Origin: Planctomycetota bacterium
GTDB taxonomy: Bacteria > Planctomycetota > JAJSAM01 > JAJVHW01
Assembly: GCA_022072415.1 (NCBI GenBank)
Contig: JAJVHW010000017.1
Location: 1-38,600, forward strand
Direction of reading: 5' to 3'
Length of the DNA: 38,600 nt
Positions 23,953 through 31,586 of the stretch are shown here, one piece after another (position 1 is the stretch's first letter; the number at the start of each line of letters is the position of its first letter). A model generated the notes under the pieces. That model ran no database searches, was not told the origin of the DNA, and was given only the letters and a program-made list of their open reading frames with translations. The translations under genes and the position numbers were made by a program.

Positions 23953-25913
23953 GTCCGGACCGCCGGGCGGCGCCGTTCGCGGATCGCGTGCGCCGCGCCC
24001 ACGGCCATCACCAGTCCCTCGAACGCGTAGTAGGCCAGCAGCAGCGACAGGATGCCGCTCGTGAAGCCGTAGCTGTGGAGCCCCACGCCGAGCAGGTTCA
24101 CGCCCCACCAGGACGACGCCACGACCACCGCGCCGAAGACCGACATCATCGCGAGCCCGAAGTCCCGCACGTACCCGCCGAGCCGCGCGTGGAGGAGAAT
24201 CGTCTGCCAGAGGACGATCGCGAGCGCGCCGTTCTCCTTCGGGTCCCAGCCCCAGAACCGGCCCCAGCTCTCGTTCGCCCAGATTCCGCCGAGAACCGTG
24301 CCGACCACCGCGAAGAGCAGCCCGAAGGCCTGCATCGCGTACGTCATCGACGTGAGCGAACGGTAGAAGCCCGGATCGCGCCGGCGCAGGCCGAACGCCT
24401 TTCCGAGGATCCAGACGTGCGACACGAGGCCGGCGAGCAGCCCCGCGCCGTAGCCGATCGTGATCGTGGTGACGTGACTCGCGAGCCAGAAGTTCGTGTC
24501 GAGGACCGCCACGAGCGACGGCATCGTGTCCACCGCCTCGTGCGTCTCGTACCGGTTCGCGACGAAGAGCCCCGCCGCGCCGCTCGCCGTCGCGAGCGCG
24601 AGCCCGATCCCGTTCCGGTGGAACCTCTCCGCCACGAGCGCCGCGATCGCGGCGACCGCCGTCACGAAGAGGATCGACTCGTAGAGGGTCGTCACCGGCG
24701 GGCGCCCGCGGATCACGCAGCGGAGCGTCACGGCGGCGGCGAGCGCGACGATGCCGACGACCGCCGACCACGTGGCCGCGCGCGACAGCGCCCGGGACCC
24801 GCGGATCCACGAGAACGCCGCGAGCAGGAACGCGAGGACGAACCCGGCCTGCGCCCAGTGGAGCCATCCGGCACGGTAGTACGAGACCTCGAGCGGGATC
24901 TTCGCGTACTCGCCGCGCGACTCCGCCGCGCGGACCACCGTGTCGCGGAACGCCCGCGCCGCGCCGGCGAACGCGTCCCGGTCCCCGCGGGCCGCCGCCA
25001 TCGCGCAGATGGAGCGCAGCGCCGCGACCTCCGATTCCGCGGCCGGGCGTTCGGTGAACGCCGACGACACGACCTCCCCGGGCGAGGACCACTCGGCGAG
25101 GGCCTCCGCGCCGTCCGGCGGAGGGACCAGCGCGGGCCCGCCCGAGCCGCGCGTGGCCCCGTCGAACCACGCGGAGAGGGCGGGGTCGCCGCCCGCGGGC
25201 CCGTGCGGGCCGCCGGTCGCGACGAACATGCGAAGGTCCGGCGCGCGATCCACGAGCTCCCACGCGGCGGGCGCGACGTCGGCGCCCATCGTCATGGCGA
25301 CCGCGCGCGACGCCGCGCCGGTCGGCGTCCCCTGCGCGAACCGGAGCGACCCCGCGAGCTGCTCGAACCTCATCAGGTTCTGCGCGAGGTGGAGGATCTG
25401 CGACTGCACCGCGTCGCGCTTCGACGGTTCGATGTCCTGGACGCGGCTCGCGATCTCGAAGAACCGCATGCGTCCCGGCGCGAGAGACTCGTAGCTGTAG
25501 CGGTCGCGGCGGTTCTTCCCCTCGTGGGCGAGCCCCGCGGCGTCGAGCACCTGCGCGTCCTGGACGAGGAAGCACTCGGTCTTCGCGGCCTCCTCGGGGA
25601 AGAAGAGGCAGTCCATCGCCCACTCGGTCGCGGAGAGCTTCGCTCCCTCCGGCGCCGTGGCGGACCGCTTCCCGTTCAGCGCGAGCAACGTGAAGGATGC
25701 GTACGTGGAGAACGGCTTCACGCGTCCGCCCTCCTGGACGGGGAGCCGCGCGAAGAGGTCCACCGTCTCCGGCGCCCATCGCGCCCCGCGCCCCGGGGGC
25801 AGCGACGCGGGGCGGTCGGCGTCGGGCGGTCCGCTGCGGGCGGCGACGAACGCCAGCGCTGCGCCCGCCACGAGCGCGGCGAGGGCGAGCGCGATCCATC
25901 CGAGGCGCTTCAC
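23949..25913 (-). CDS. ccsA: Cytochrome c biogenesis protein CcsA with large N-terminal domain
   Basis: Inner-membrane heme-handling subunit of the System II (Ccs) cytochrome c synthetase, needed to attach heme to the CXXCH proteins encoded around it. 654 residues, about twice the usual CcsA. Residues 1-25 form a membrane helix; 40-300 form a soluble domain (RLPVQEGGRVKPFSTYA, then EWAMDCLFFPEEA); from 310 a polytopic domain holds the WWD signature GRFWGWDPKENGALAIVLW and histidines in SHVTTITIGYG, LVSHVWIL and LLHARLGGY. The GTG at 25913 overlaps the resB stop as GTGA. CcsA and ResB are fused in some bacteria; here they are separate but coupled. Confidence 0.9.
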   Translation of the reverse strand: MKRLGWIALALAALVAGAALAFVAARSGPPDADRPASLPPGRGARWAPETVDLFARLPVQEGGRVKPFSTYASFTLLALNGKRSATAPEGAKLSATEWAMDCLFFPEEAAKTECFLVQDAQVLDAAGLAHEGKNRRDRYSYESLAPGRMRFFEIASRVQDIEPSKRDAVQSQILHLAQNLMRFEQLAGSLRFAQGTPTGAASRAVAMTMGADVAPAAWELVDRAPDLRMFVATGGPHGPAGGDPALSAWFDGATRGSGGPALVPPPDGAEALAEWSSPGEVVSSAFTERPAAESEVAALRSICAMAAARGDRDAFAGAARAFRDTVVRAAESRGEYAKIPLEVSYYRAGWLHWAQAGFVLAFLLAAFSWIRGSRALSRAATWSAVVGIVALAAAVTLRCVIRGRPPVTTLYESILFVTAVAAIAALVAERFHRNGIGLALATASGAAGLFVANRYETHEAVDTMPSLVAVLDTNFWLASHVTTITIGYGAGLLAGLVSHVWILGKAFGLRRRDPGFYRSLTSMTYAMQAFGLLFAVVGTVLGGIWANESWGRFWGWDPKENGALAIVLWQTILLHARLGGYVRDFGLAMMSVFGAVVVASSWWGVNLLGVGLHSYGFTSGILSLLLAYYAFEGLVMAVGAAHAIRERRRPAVRT

Positions 25914-27103
25914 GGCGCCCTCCCTTCGTCTGCGGACGCGTCCGGGGGCTTCGAGGCGCGCAGGTGGCGCACCAGCTTCCGCGTGAAGTGAAGGACGAGC
26001 CCCGCGGTGATGACGAGGCACGACCAGAGCGGGACGCGGTCCGCGGGGTTCCGCACCACGGAGAACGTGGACCACCACCGCGCGCCGGGGGAGGAGCCGT
26101 CGGCCGGCTCGATGAACCCCGACTGGTAGAGCGTGTACCCGCTCTGGCGGAGCGGCGCGTTCATGCTGATCCGCGCCTGCTGCGTCGTGCCGGCCTGGAA
26201 CTTCGTCACGTCGCTCTCGAACGCCTTCGCCATGCCCGTTCCGGGGTGAAGGTCCTGGCGGAAGTCGTCGAGGCGGATCGAGAACGGAAGCGTCCACCGG
26301 CGGCGCGAGAGGTCGATCCCGAACCGCCGGTCCCCGACCGTCGCGGGCATCGGGAACCCCTGCCGCGCCCAGACGAGGCCCTCGATCCGCGCGCTCCCGT
26401 CCTTCGGGACGATCGTCACGCGCGCTCCCGCCTCCTCGCGCTCCGCCTCCATCTCGCGCCGGAGCCGCACGAGGGCGACGCCGTCGATCGCGCCGGGCTC
26501 GGCGGACTCGCGCGGCTCGCAGTTCGGGAGGAACTCCGTCACCACGAGGTCGAACGGGAGCGCGTCCGACGAGAACGCGGCCGTCGCGCCCGGACGGAGC
26601 GACGCGAACCGCGCGCCGGGGATCACGTGTTCGCGAACCGGGCCCTCGCCCGAGCGCTCGGCGATCGCGATCTCCCACTCGTAGTAGCTCCGGAACTCCG
26701 AGACGGTGCTCCCCTCGAGGACCGTCGCGTGGCCCTTCTGCGACATCGAGTACTCGACGGCCGAGCCGCCGAGCATCAGGAGGATGCCCGCATGGGTGAG
26801 GAGGATTCCCCACGTGGAGGCGTCCTTCCGGATGCGGAGGATCCCTCCGGCGAGGAGGTTCACCGCGAGCACCACGAGGAGCAGGTAGACGCCGGGGAGC
26901 GGCAAGGGCACCGGCCCGACGTGGTGCACGACGAAGAGCGACTCGAAGTACCGGCGCTGGACCTCGAAGAGGCTCGACGACGCCTGTTCCAGCGTTCCGA
27001 GCACCGTGAGAAGGAGCAGCAGCGACAGCACCGTGATCGCGAGCCCCATCGAGGCGGCGAAGGCGAAGGCGCGGGAGAGCACGTTCCTCACGTCGCACCT
27101 CAC
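25910..27103 (-). CDS. resB: ResB-family cytochrome c biogenesis protein
   Basis: Partner of CcsA in System II heme attachment; inner membrane with a large periplasmic loop. 397 residues. Helix 1 (10-33: GLAITVLSLLLLLTVLGTLEQ, the usual ResB start), then helices near 65-85 and 95-115, a periplasmic part (about 120-350; AFESDVTKFQAGTTQ and MNAPLRQSGYTLYQSGF are typical ResB strands), and a final helix near 355-375. The GTG at 27103 is chosen because it overlaps the upstream lipoprotein stop as GTGA. The gene lies between the lipoprotein and ccsA genes as a three-gene coupled unit. Confidence 0.88.
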   Translation of the reverse strand: MRCDVRNVLSRAFAFAASMGLAITVLSLLLLLTVLGTLEQASSSLFEVQRRYFESLFVVHHVGPVPLPLPGVYLLLVVLAVNLLAGGILRIRKDASTWGILLTHAGILLMLGGSAVEYSMSQKGHATVLEGSTVSEFRSYYEWEIAIAERSGEGPVREHVIPGARFASLRPGATAAFSSDALPFDLVVTEFLPNCEPRESAEPGAIDGVALVRLRREMEAEREEAGARVTIVPKDGSARIEGLVWARQGFPMPATVGDRRFGIDLSRRRWTLPFSIRLDDFRQDLHPGTGMAKAFESDVTKFQAGTTQQARISMNAPLRQSGYTLYQSGFIEPADGSSPGARWWSTFSVVRNPADRVPLWSCLVITAGLVLHFTRKLVRHLRASKPPDASADEGRAP

Positions 27104-27735
27104 CGGATGGACCTGCAGAACGCGAGGAACCGCTCGCGTTCGCCGCGGAGGGCCTCCGACGGGCCCGTCAGCTTGACGAAGAGAGTCTGCGCGCCCGTCT
27201 CGCACACGAGCCCGAGCACGCCGCGCGGCCCTTCGAGCACCTCGACGATGCGGGCCTTCACGCCGAGCACGTCCAGGGTGGCGCACGCCGCGAGTTCCGC
27301 CTCCGTCGCCGGTTCGAGGGCCACCTGCTGACGCCAGCGATTCACGTTCGCCGCGAAGCCGCCTCCGTTCCCGCCGAGCACGGACACCGCGCACTCGATT
27401 CCGGGCTTCCCGGAGGGGACGAGGGTCACGAGGCGCATCTGGCGCTCGGGGCCGACCTCCCATCCGTCGGGGATCGTCCACGAGAACCCGGCGGCGCCCG
27501 TCGCGGCCGACCGGGGGTCCCCCTTCGGCATCGACTCGAACCGCGTGAACGCCGACGCCGGTCCCGCGGGGAGCAGCCGGGCGCGGGCGTCGGCGGCGGC
27601 CGGGATCGCGGCGCGCGGCGCGTCGAGCGTGCGCACCTCGTCGATCACGTACGTGCCGCCGCCGTCACAGCCGACGGCCGTCAGCACCGTCGCGAGGACG
27701 GTTGCGGCGGCGGACAGGCTCGGGACTCGCGGCAT
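27100..27735 (-). CDS. Conserved lipoprotein of the cytochrome c biogenesis cluster
   Basis: 211 residues. The signal VLATVLTAVGC gives a lipobox (AVGC, Cys 23), then a Gly/Ala linker. The conserved domain (about 80-211) has FSWTIPDGWEVGPERQMRL, GGNGGGFAANVNRWRQQVAL, VLGLVCETGAQTLFVKLTGP and RFLAFCRSI. I recall the pattern 'P-W... NVNRWR-Q... FKLTG... F..S' as a recurring, functionally unassigned protein beside ResB/CcsA genes in Planctomycetes-type genomes. Its stop overlaps the resB GTG, so the three are translated together. It may assist heme attachment or delivery; this is inference. Confidence 0.72.
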   Translation of the reverse strand: MPRVPSLSAAATVLATVLTAVGCDGGGTYVIDEVRTLDAPRAAIPAAADARARLLPAGPASAFTRFESMPKGDPRSAATGAAGFSWTIPDGWEVGPERQMRLVTLVPSGKPGIECAVSVLGGNGGGFAANVNRWRQQVALEPATEAELAACATLDVLGVKARIVEVLEGPRGVLGLVCETGAQTLFVKLTGPSEALRGERERFLAFCRSIR

Positions 27736-27797
27736 CGTCTCCTCCGACGCATCGTTCGCGTCACGGTGCAGGAGACCACAGTCGCGCCCGGCCCCGT

Positions 27798-27811
27798 GTG
27801 AGCCCGGTCAC
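27798..27811 (-). promoter_or_regulatory. Near-palindromic CRP-type operator before the Ccs gene unit
   Basis: GTGAGCCCGGTCAC, with one arm mismatch (GTGAG against GTGAC) but the GTGA-N6-TCAC core intact. It lies 63 bases before the lipoprotein ATG. No convincing -10 box sits 22 bases downstream (TCTCCT there), so it may act differently from the other sites. Confidence 0.45.
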
Positions 27812-27823
27812 TCGCCGTGCGGA

Positions 27824-30800
27824 TCACCGGATCGCGGCGCCGGGCACCTGGACGCCGGTGAGCTCGAGGTACGACCGCTGGAGGAGTTGCACGGCGCGCG
27901 CCGCGTTGTGGATGCCGCGGCTCTTGTCGTCGCTCACGCTGTACCAGTTGAACGCGGCGCGCTTCTGGGCGTCGCTCGCGCCGCCGAGGGCCGGATCGGC
28001 GGCGCCGTCGCGAGAGAAGCGTCCGCCCGCGAACGCGATCCGCGGATCGGCGAGCAGCGCCAGGCGGACGCGGTCGAGGAGTCCCTGCACCTCGGTCTGG
28101 ATGCCCTGGACCTGGCCGTTGCCGTCGTAGTCCGCGGCCGCGGCGCGGTCGAACGTCGCGAGCCCCGTGTGGCACGTCCCGCAGGTCGCGGTCTTCGGTG
28201 CGAAGTCGTGGGTGCCGAGGCCGTGCTCCGAGTCGTAGTGGCATGTGACGCAGCCGTCGGTGAGGAAGCTGTGCGCCGTCACGCCGGGCGACGCCGGCCC
28301 GCCCGGGAGATCGCCGGCGGTTCCCTCGATCATCTCCCTCTGCGGGTGATGGATCATCTGCCCGCGGTCGCGGAAGTCGGCGAACGTCACCGTGCCCGCG
28401 TTGTGGCAGCGGGAGCAGAGGTCGGCCTTCGGGATCCGGAGGGGGTTCGTCTCCGGCCCGTGGAAGAGGCCGTCGCCGCGGCGCCCGTGGCACGCCTGGC
28501 AGGTGATCCCGCGGTCGAGCGCGACCGATTCCTTCACGATCGCATCGACCTCGCCCTGCCCGAGCGACTCGCCGCGGACCTGCGCGCGGACGAAGCCTTG
28601 CGTGGTGTGGCACTCGATGCAACGCTGCCCGCCGTGGTCGGCGCCGGCGTTCATCGCGCCGTTCGGGGCCGTTCCGTCCTGCTTCGCCGACGGAGTCGTC
28701 GCGTGGCCGTCGGTCACGTTCGCGGCCCAGTCGGCGAGGATCGGACCGACGCGGTCGCCCCCCGACGTGGGGTGGCACTCGCTGCACGAGTTCGTCACGC
28801 CGTAGAGCGTGCCCGCGTTCGGCCACACGGTCTGGAAGCGGTGGCTGTGGAGGTCGCCGCGGAGGTGCCCCGCCGCGTCCTCGCCGCGCGCGTTCACGGT
28901 CGCCGTGAGCGGCATGTGGCAGGTGACGCACCGCCCGACGCGGGTGCCGCGCGGGTCGTAGGCGCCCTGCGCGACGGGCATGCCGATGTCCTTCATGTGC
29001 GCGACCACGGCGGCCGCGACGGACGCCGGGTCGTTCCCGCCCGCGATCCGCGCCGCGTCGGCGAGCGACGTCCCCTCGAACGGCGCGCCGCCCGCGTGGC
29101 AGGAGAGGCAGAGCGAGTTGTCGTCGGCCCGGGTGGCGACGCGCGTCCCGCGATCCACCGACCGCGCGATCTGGTGCTCGTTCTTCCGCGAGTGCGGGTC
29201 GTGGCAGTCGAAGCACATCGGCGACTCGCCGGTGACGAGTCCGTGCGGTCCGGCCTCGAGGTCCTGGCTCATGCGGCGGTCGTCGCGCGACGCGAGCGAG
29301 GTGTCGCCCGGGAGCTCGGGGACGGGGTTCTCCTTGAAGCCCCAGAACTGGCCCGGCTCCTCGCTCGGCTCCATGAACTCCTTGTGGTCGTCCCCCGCCT
29401 GGGACGCGCCGCGGTCGGCGCGCCATCCGAAGAGACCGGGGGCCCCGGAGCCGGGGATCGGGTCGTGCGACGTCCCGTTCGTGTGGCACCGGGCGCAGAC
29501 GGCGTTCCCGCGCGCCACGCCCTCGGCCGTCCCGTCGGCGAACGAGCGGGGGTTGAGGATCTTCCGCACGTCGCCCTGCTCCGCGTGCGCGGCGCCCGGC
29601 CCGTGGCACTGCTCGCAGCCGATGTTCGTCTCGACGTAGCCGGCGGCTGTGCCGCCCGCCGCAGCCGCGCCGAGGACGAGCCCCGTGTTGTGGCAGCCGG
29701 AGCACTGCGACTCGAACGTCCTCGTCTTCGGGACCGACGCGGCGGAGCCGTACCGCGGCGACGTGCCGTCGTACCAGTCGTCGGTGAACGCGGCGACATA
29801 CTCGCCCCGCGGCTCGTCGAACTCGAACGGGAGCACGTGGTCGTTCCCGCCGATCCGCGTGAGATAGCGCTGGCGCCAGATCCCGTTGCCGCCCATCGTG
29901 CGGTCCACGGTGTACGTGACCCCGCCGATCGTCACGCGCGGCGGGACGTCGGCCCCCTCCGACCACGAGAGCTTCGGCGCGTCGGCGCCGAACGCGGCGA
30001 ACGCCGCGGTCGAGGCGAGGTCCAGGCCGTCCTCGAAGTCGCTCCGCCCGTTCCCGTCGGCGTCGTTCACGAGCGGCTCGCCGGAGAGTCCCGCGCGGTT
30101 CCAGGCGCGCACCGCGGAGTTGTGCACCGTGTCGGACCAGGAGCGGAGGAGGTCGCCGTGGCATCGTCCGCACGCCTGCGACCCGACGTATCCCTGCCTC
30201 GCCGCGATCGACGGGTCGCCGGTCTCGACGACGGACACGTCGAGGCCCTCGGACGCGCCGAAGTCCCGCGTTCCCGCGGGGGCGGCGGGCGGATCGAACC
30301 GGAACATGATCTTCAGGTCGCCGGGCGCGCCGGAGTTCGTCCAGCGCAGCGTGTGCCTGCCGCCCGCCGCGAGCGGCACGTCGAGGATCGCCGCCCCGCT
30401 CCGCCGCTGGTACGAGAGCACCGGCGTCACGGCGCCGTCGTCGGCGACGATCGAGTCGATCTCGATCCGCGGCCCGCGACCGGCGGGCAGGATCGCCGCG
30501 GAGACGCGCGCGCCGGGCGGCACGTGGAAGTCGAACTCCGCCGAGCCGGCGGGCGACGCGGGGTAGAGCCCCTTCAGCTTCGAGCCGCCGCGCCGCTGCG
30601 TCGAGAGCGTGTATCCGCCGTCTCCGCGCGCGCGGCCGACCTCGAGGACGAACCAGCCCGAGTAGGGAAGTTCCGCGCCCGCGACGCGCTCGCCGCCGCC
30701 GGCCGTCCGCAGCGCGCGGCCCGAACGCACGGGCTCGCCGCCGGGCAGGGTGAGCCGGAGCGTCGGCGCGAGCGACGCGTCTTCGTCCGGCGCGACCGTC

Positions 30801-31063
30801 GCGGACACGACGGTCCCCGCGACGCCGAAGAACGAGTACCGGTGCGATCCCTCGGACCGCGGTCCGAACGCCGCGCGCACGCGCTCGCCGGGGACGATGT
30901 CCGCGGCGCCGCGGAAGACCTCTTCCCCGCCGTCCTGGGCGCACGCATCGCCGCCGGACGCCGCGAGCAGGATCGCAGCGGTCGCCGCCGTCGCCGCCAG
31001 CGCGAGCGCCCGCACGCCTCGGACCGAAGCCCGGACCTCACGCGTCCCGCGGACGGATGCCAT
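27824..31063 (-). CDS. Large secreted 13-heme cytochrome c
   Basis: 1079 residues. A signal (about 15-42, hydrophobic [13 protein letters not shown]) is followed by an N-terminal beta domain (50-270) sharing the [13 protein letters not shown] core with the decaheme protein. Thirteen CXXCH motifs lie between residues 298 and 965: CGRCH, CSGCH, CEQCH, CARCH, CFDCH, CLSCH, CVTCH, CSECH, CIECH, CQACH, CSRCH, CVTCH, CGTCH. The first module ([20 protein letters not shown], then CEQCHGPG) is c554-like. The end ([20 protein letters not shown] and [14 protein letters not shown]) resembles the heme-free tails of other multiheme proteins. ATG 31063 has GAGGTG upstream. It heads the cytochrome block; the hemes would be supplied by the Ccs genes that follow it. 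Confidence 0.88.
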   Translation of the reverse strand: MASVRGTREVRASVRGVRALALAATAATAAILLAASGGDACAQDGGEEVFRGAADIVPGERVRAAFGPRSEGSHRYSFFGVAGTVVSATVAPDEDASLAPTLRLTLPGGEPVRSGRALRTAGGGERVAGAELPYSGWFVLEVGRARGDGGYTLSTQRRGGSKLKGLYPASPAGSAEFDFHVPPGARVSAAILPAGRGPRIEIDSIVADDGAVTPVLSYQRRSGAAILDVPLAAGGRHTLRWTNSGAPGDLKIMFRFDPPAAPAGTRDFGASEGLDVSVVETGDPSIAARQGYVGSQACGRCHGDLLRSWSDTVHNSAVRAWNRAGLSGEPLVNDADGNGRSDFEDGLDLASTAAFAAFGADAPKLSWSEGADVPPRVTIGGVTYTVDRTMGGNGIWRQRYLTRIGGNDHVLPFEFDEPRGEYVAAFTDDWYDGTSPRYGSAASVPKTRTFESQCSGCHNTGLVLGAAAAGGTAAGYVETNIGCEQCHGPGAAHAEQGDVRKILNPRSFADGTAEGVARGNAVCARCHTNGTSHDPIPGSGAPGLFGWRADRGASQAGDDHKEFMEPSEEPGQFWGFKENPVPELPGDTSLASRDDRRMSQDLEAGPHGLVTGESPMCFDCHDPHSRKNEHQIARSVDRGTRVATRADDNSLCLSCHAGGAPFEGTSLADAARIAGGNDPASVAAAVVAHMKDIGMPVAQGAYDPRGTRVGRCVTCHMPLTATVNARGEDAAGHLRGDLHSHRFQTVWPNAGTLYGVTNSCSECHPTSGGDRVGPILADWAANVTDGHATTPSAKQDGTAPNGAMNAGADHGGQRCIECHTTQGFVRAQVRGESLGQGEVDAIVKESVALDRGITCQACHGRRGDGLFHGPETNPLRIPKADLCSRCHNAGTVTFADFRDRGQMIHHPQREMIEGTAGDLPGGPASPGVTAHSFLTDGCVTCHYDSEHGLGTHDFAPKTATCGTCHTGLATFDRAAAADYDGNGQVQGIQTEVQGLLDRVRLALLADPRIAFAGGRFSRDGAADPALGGASDAQKRAAFNWYSVSDDKSRGIHNAARAVQLLQRSYLELTGVQVPGAAIR

Positions 31064-31108
31064 GCGTCACCTCACGTGCCTCGGCGCGCCTCCGCGCCGT
31101 CGTCCCCG

Positions 31109-31150
31109 AGGTTCGCCGCGCCGCCGCGTCCCCGCCGTGACCGAAGTCAC
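31109..31150 (-). promoter_or_regulatory. Putative CRP-type class II promoter of the 13-heme gene
   Basis: Palindrome GTGACCGAAGTCAC (31137-31150) with perfect arms. The minus-strand hexamer GAACCT (31114-31109) begins 22 bases downstream. The operator lies 74 bases before the ATG at 31063. Confidence 0.6.
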
Positions 31151-31181
31151 CCGCGCCGGGGACCGCGGCGCCGGACACGCG

Positions 31182-31535
31182 CTACGGCTGCGTGAGGTTG
31201 AGCAGGAAGATGCTGCCCGAGCGGTCGTTGTGCGCAGTCTCCACGTTGAGCGGATCCCCGAACGCGCCGATCAGCGCGACTTCGTCGTCGAGCGCCATGT
31301 CGGAGCCGAAGAAGTCCCCCGGGAAGCGGACCGCGGGCAGGAGGCTCTCCGAGTAGCTCCACTCGGTGCCGTTCCGCCGGAAGACGAAGACCCGGCCCCG
31401 GTCGCTGTCGAGGTTGACCTCGTACACGAGGGCCGCGTCGCCGCTGATCGCGACCGCGCGCCCGAAGAGGCGATTCACGACGTCCGACTCCTCGAACAGC
31501 CGGTCCTGCTCGACCCACTGGAAGATTGGCGCGGA
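31182..31535 (-). pseudogene. FG-GAP repeat protein remnant, 5' part missing
   Basis: About 113 residues of FG-GAP_2-type beta-propeller sequence: [45 protein letters not shown], then [11 protein letters not shown] and a TAG stop. The reading frame stays open upstream but similarity ends near 31523-31535, inside the short leader of the divergent kinase gene, and no ATG or signal sequence precedes it. Intact members are secreted and several hundred residues long. A short product from the in-frame GTG in the VVNRLFG segment is possible but unlikely to fold alone. Confidence 0.65.
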
Positions 31536-31586
31536 GCCCGGCCCCGCCGATCGCGCTACTCTCGGTGCCGACGGAGGAATCCCGCG

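Noticed and set aside
28800-29700. CRISPR array or other regular repeats in the cytochrome block
   Set aside because: The recurring GTGGCA strings at irregular distances are simply heme motif codons on the opposite strand.
29931-29970. GTGAC...GTCAC arms inside the 13-heme gene
   Set aside because: The arms are about 11 bases apart and within coding sequence; not the same operator.
27681-30944. Long minus-strand frame inside the 13-heme cytochrome gene
   Set aside because: Arg-rich without motifs; it overlaps a frame with 13 CXXCH motifs, a signal peptide and a Shine-Dalgarno.
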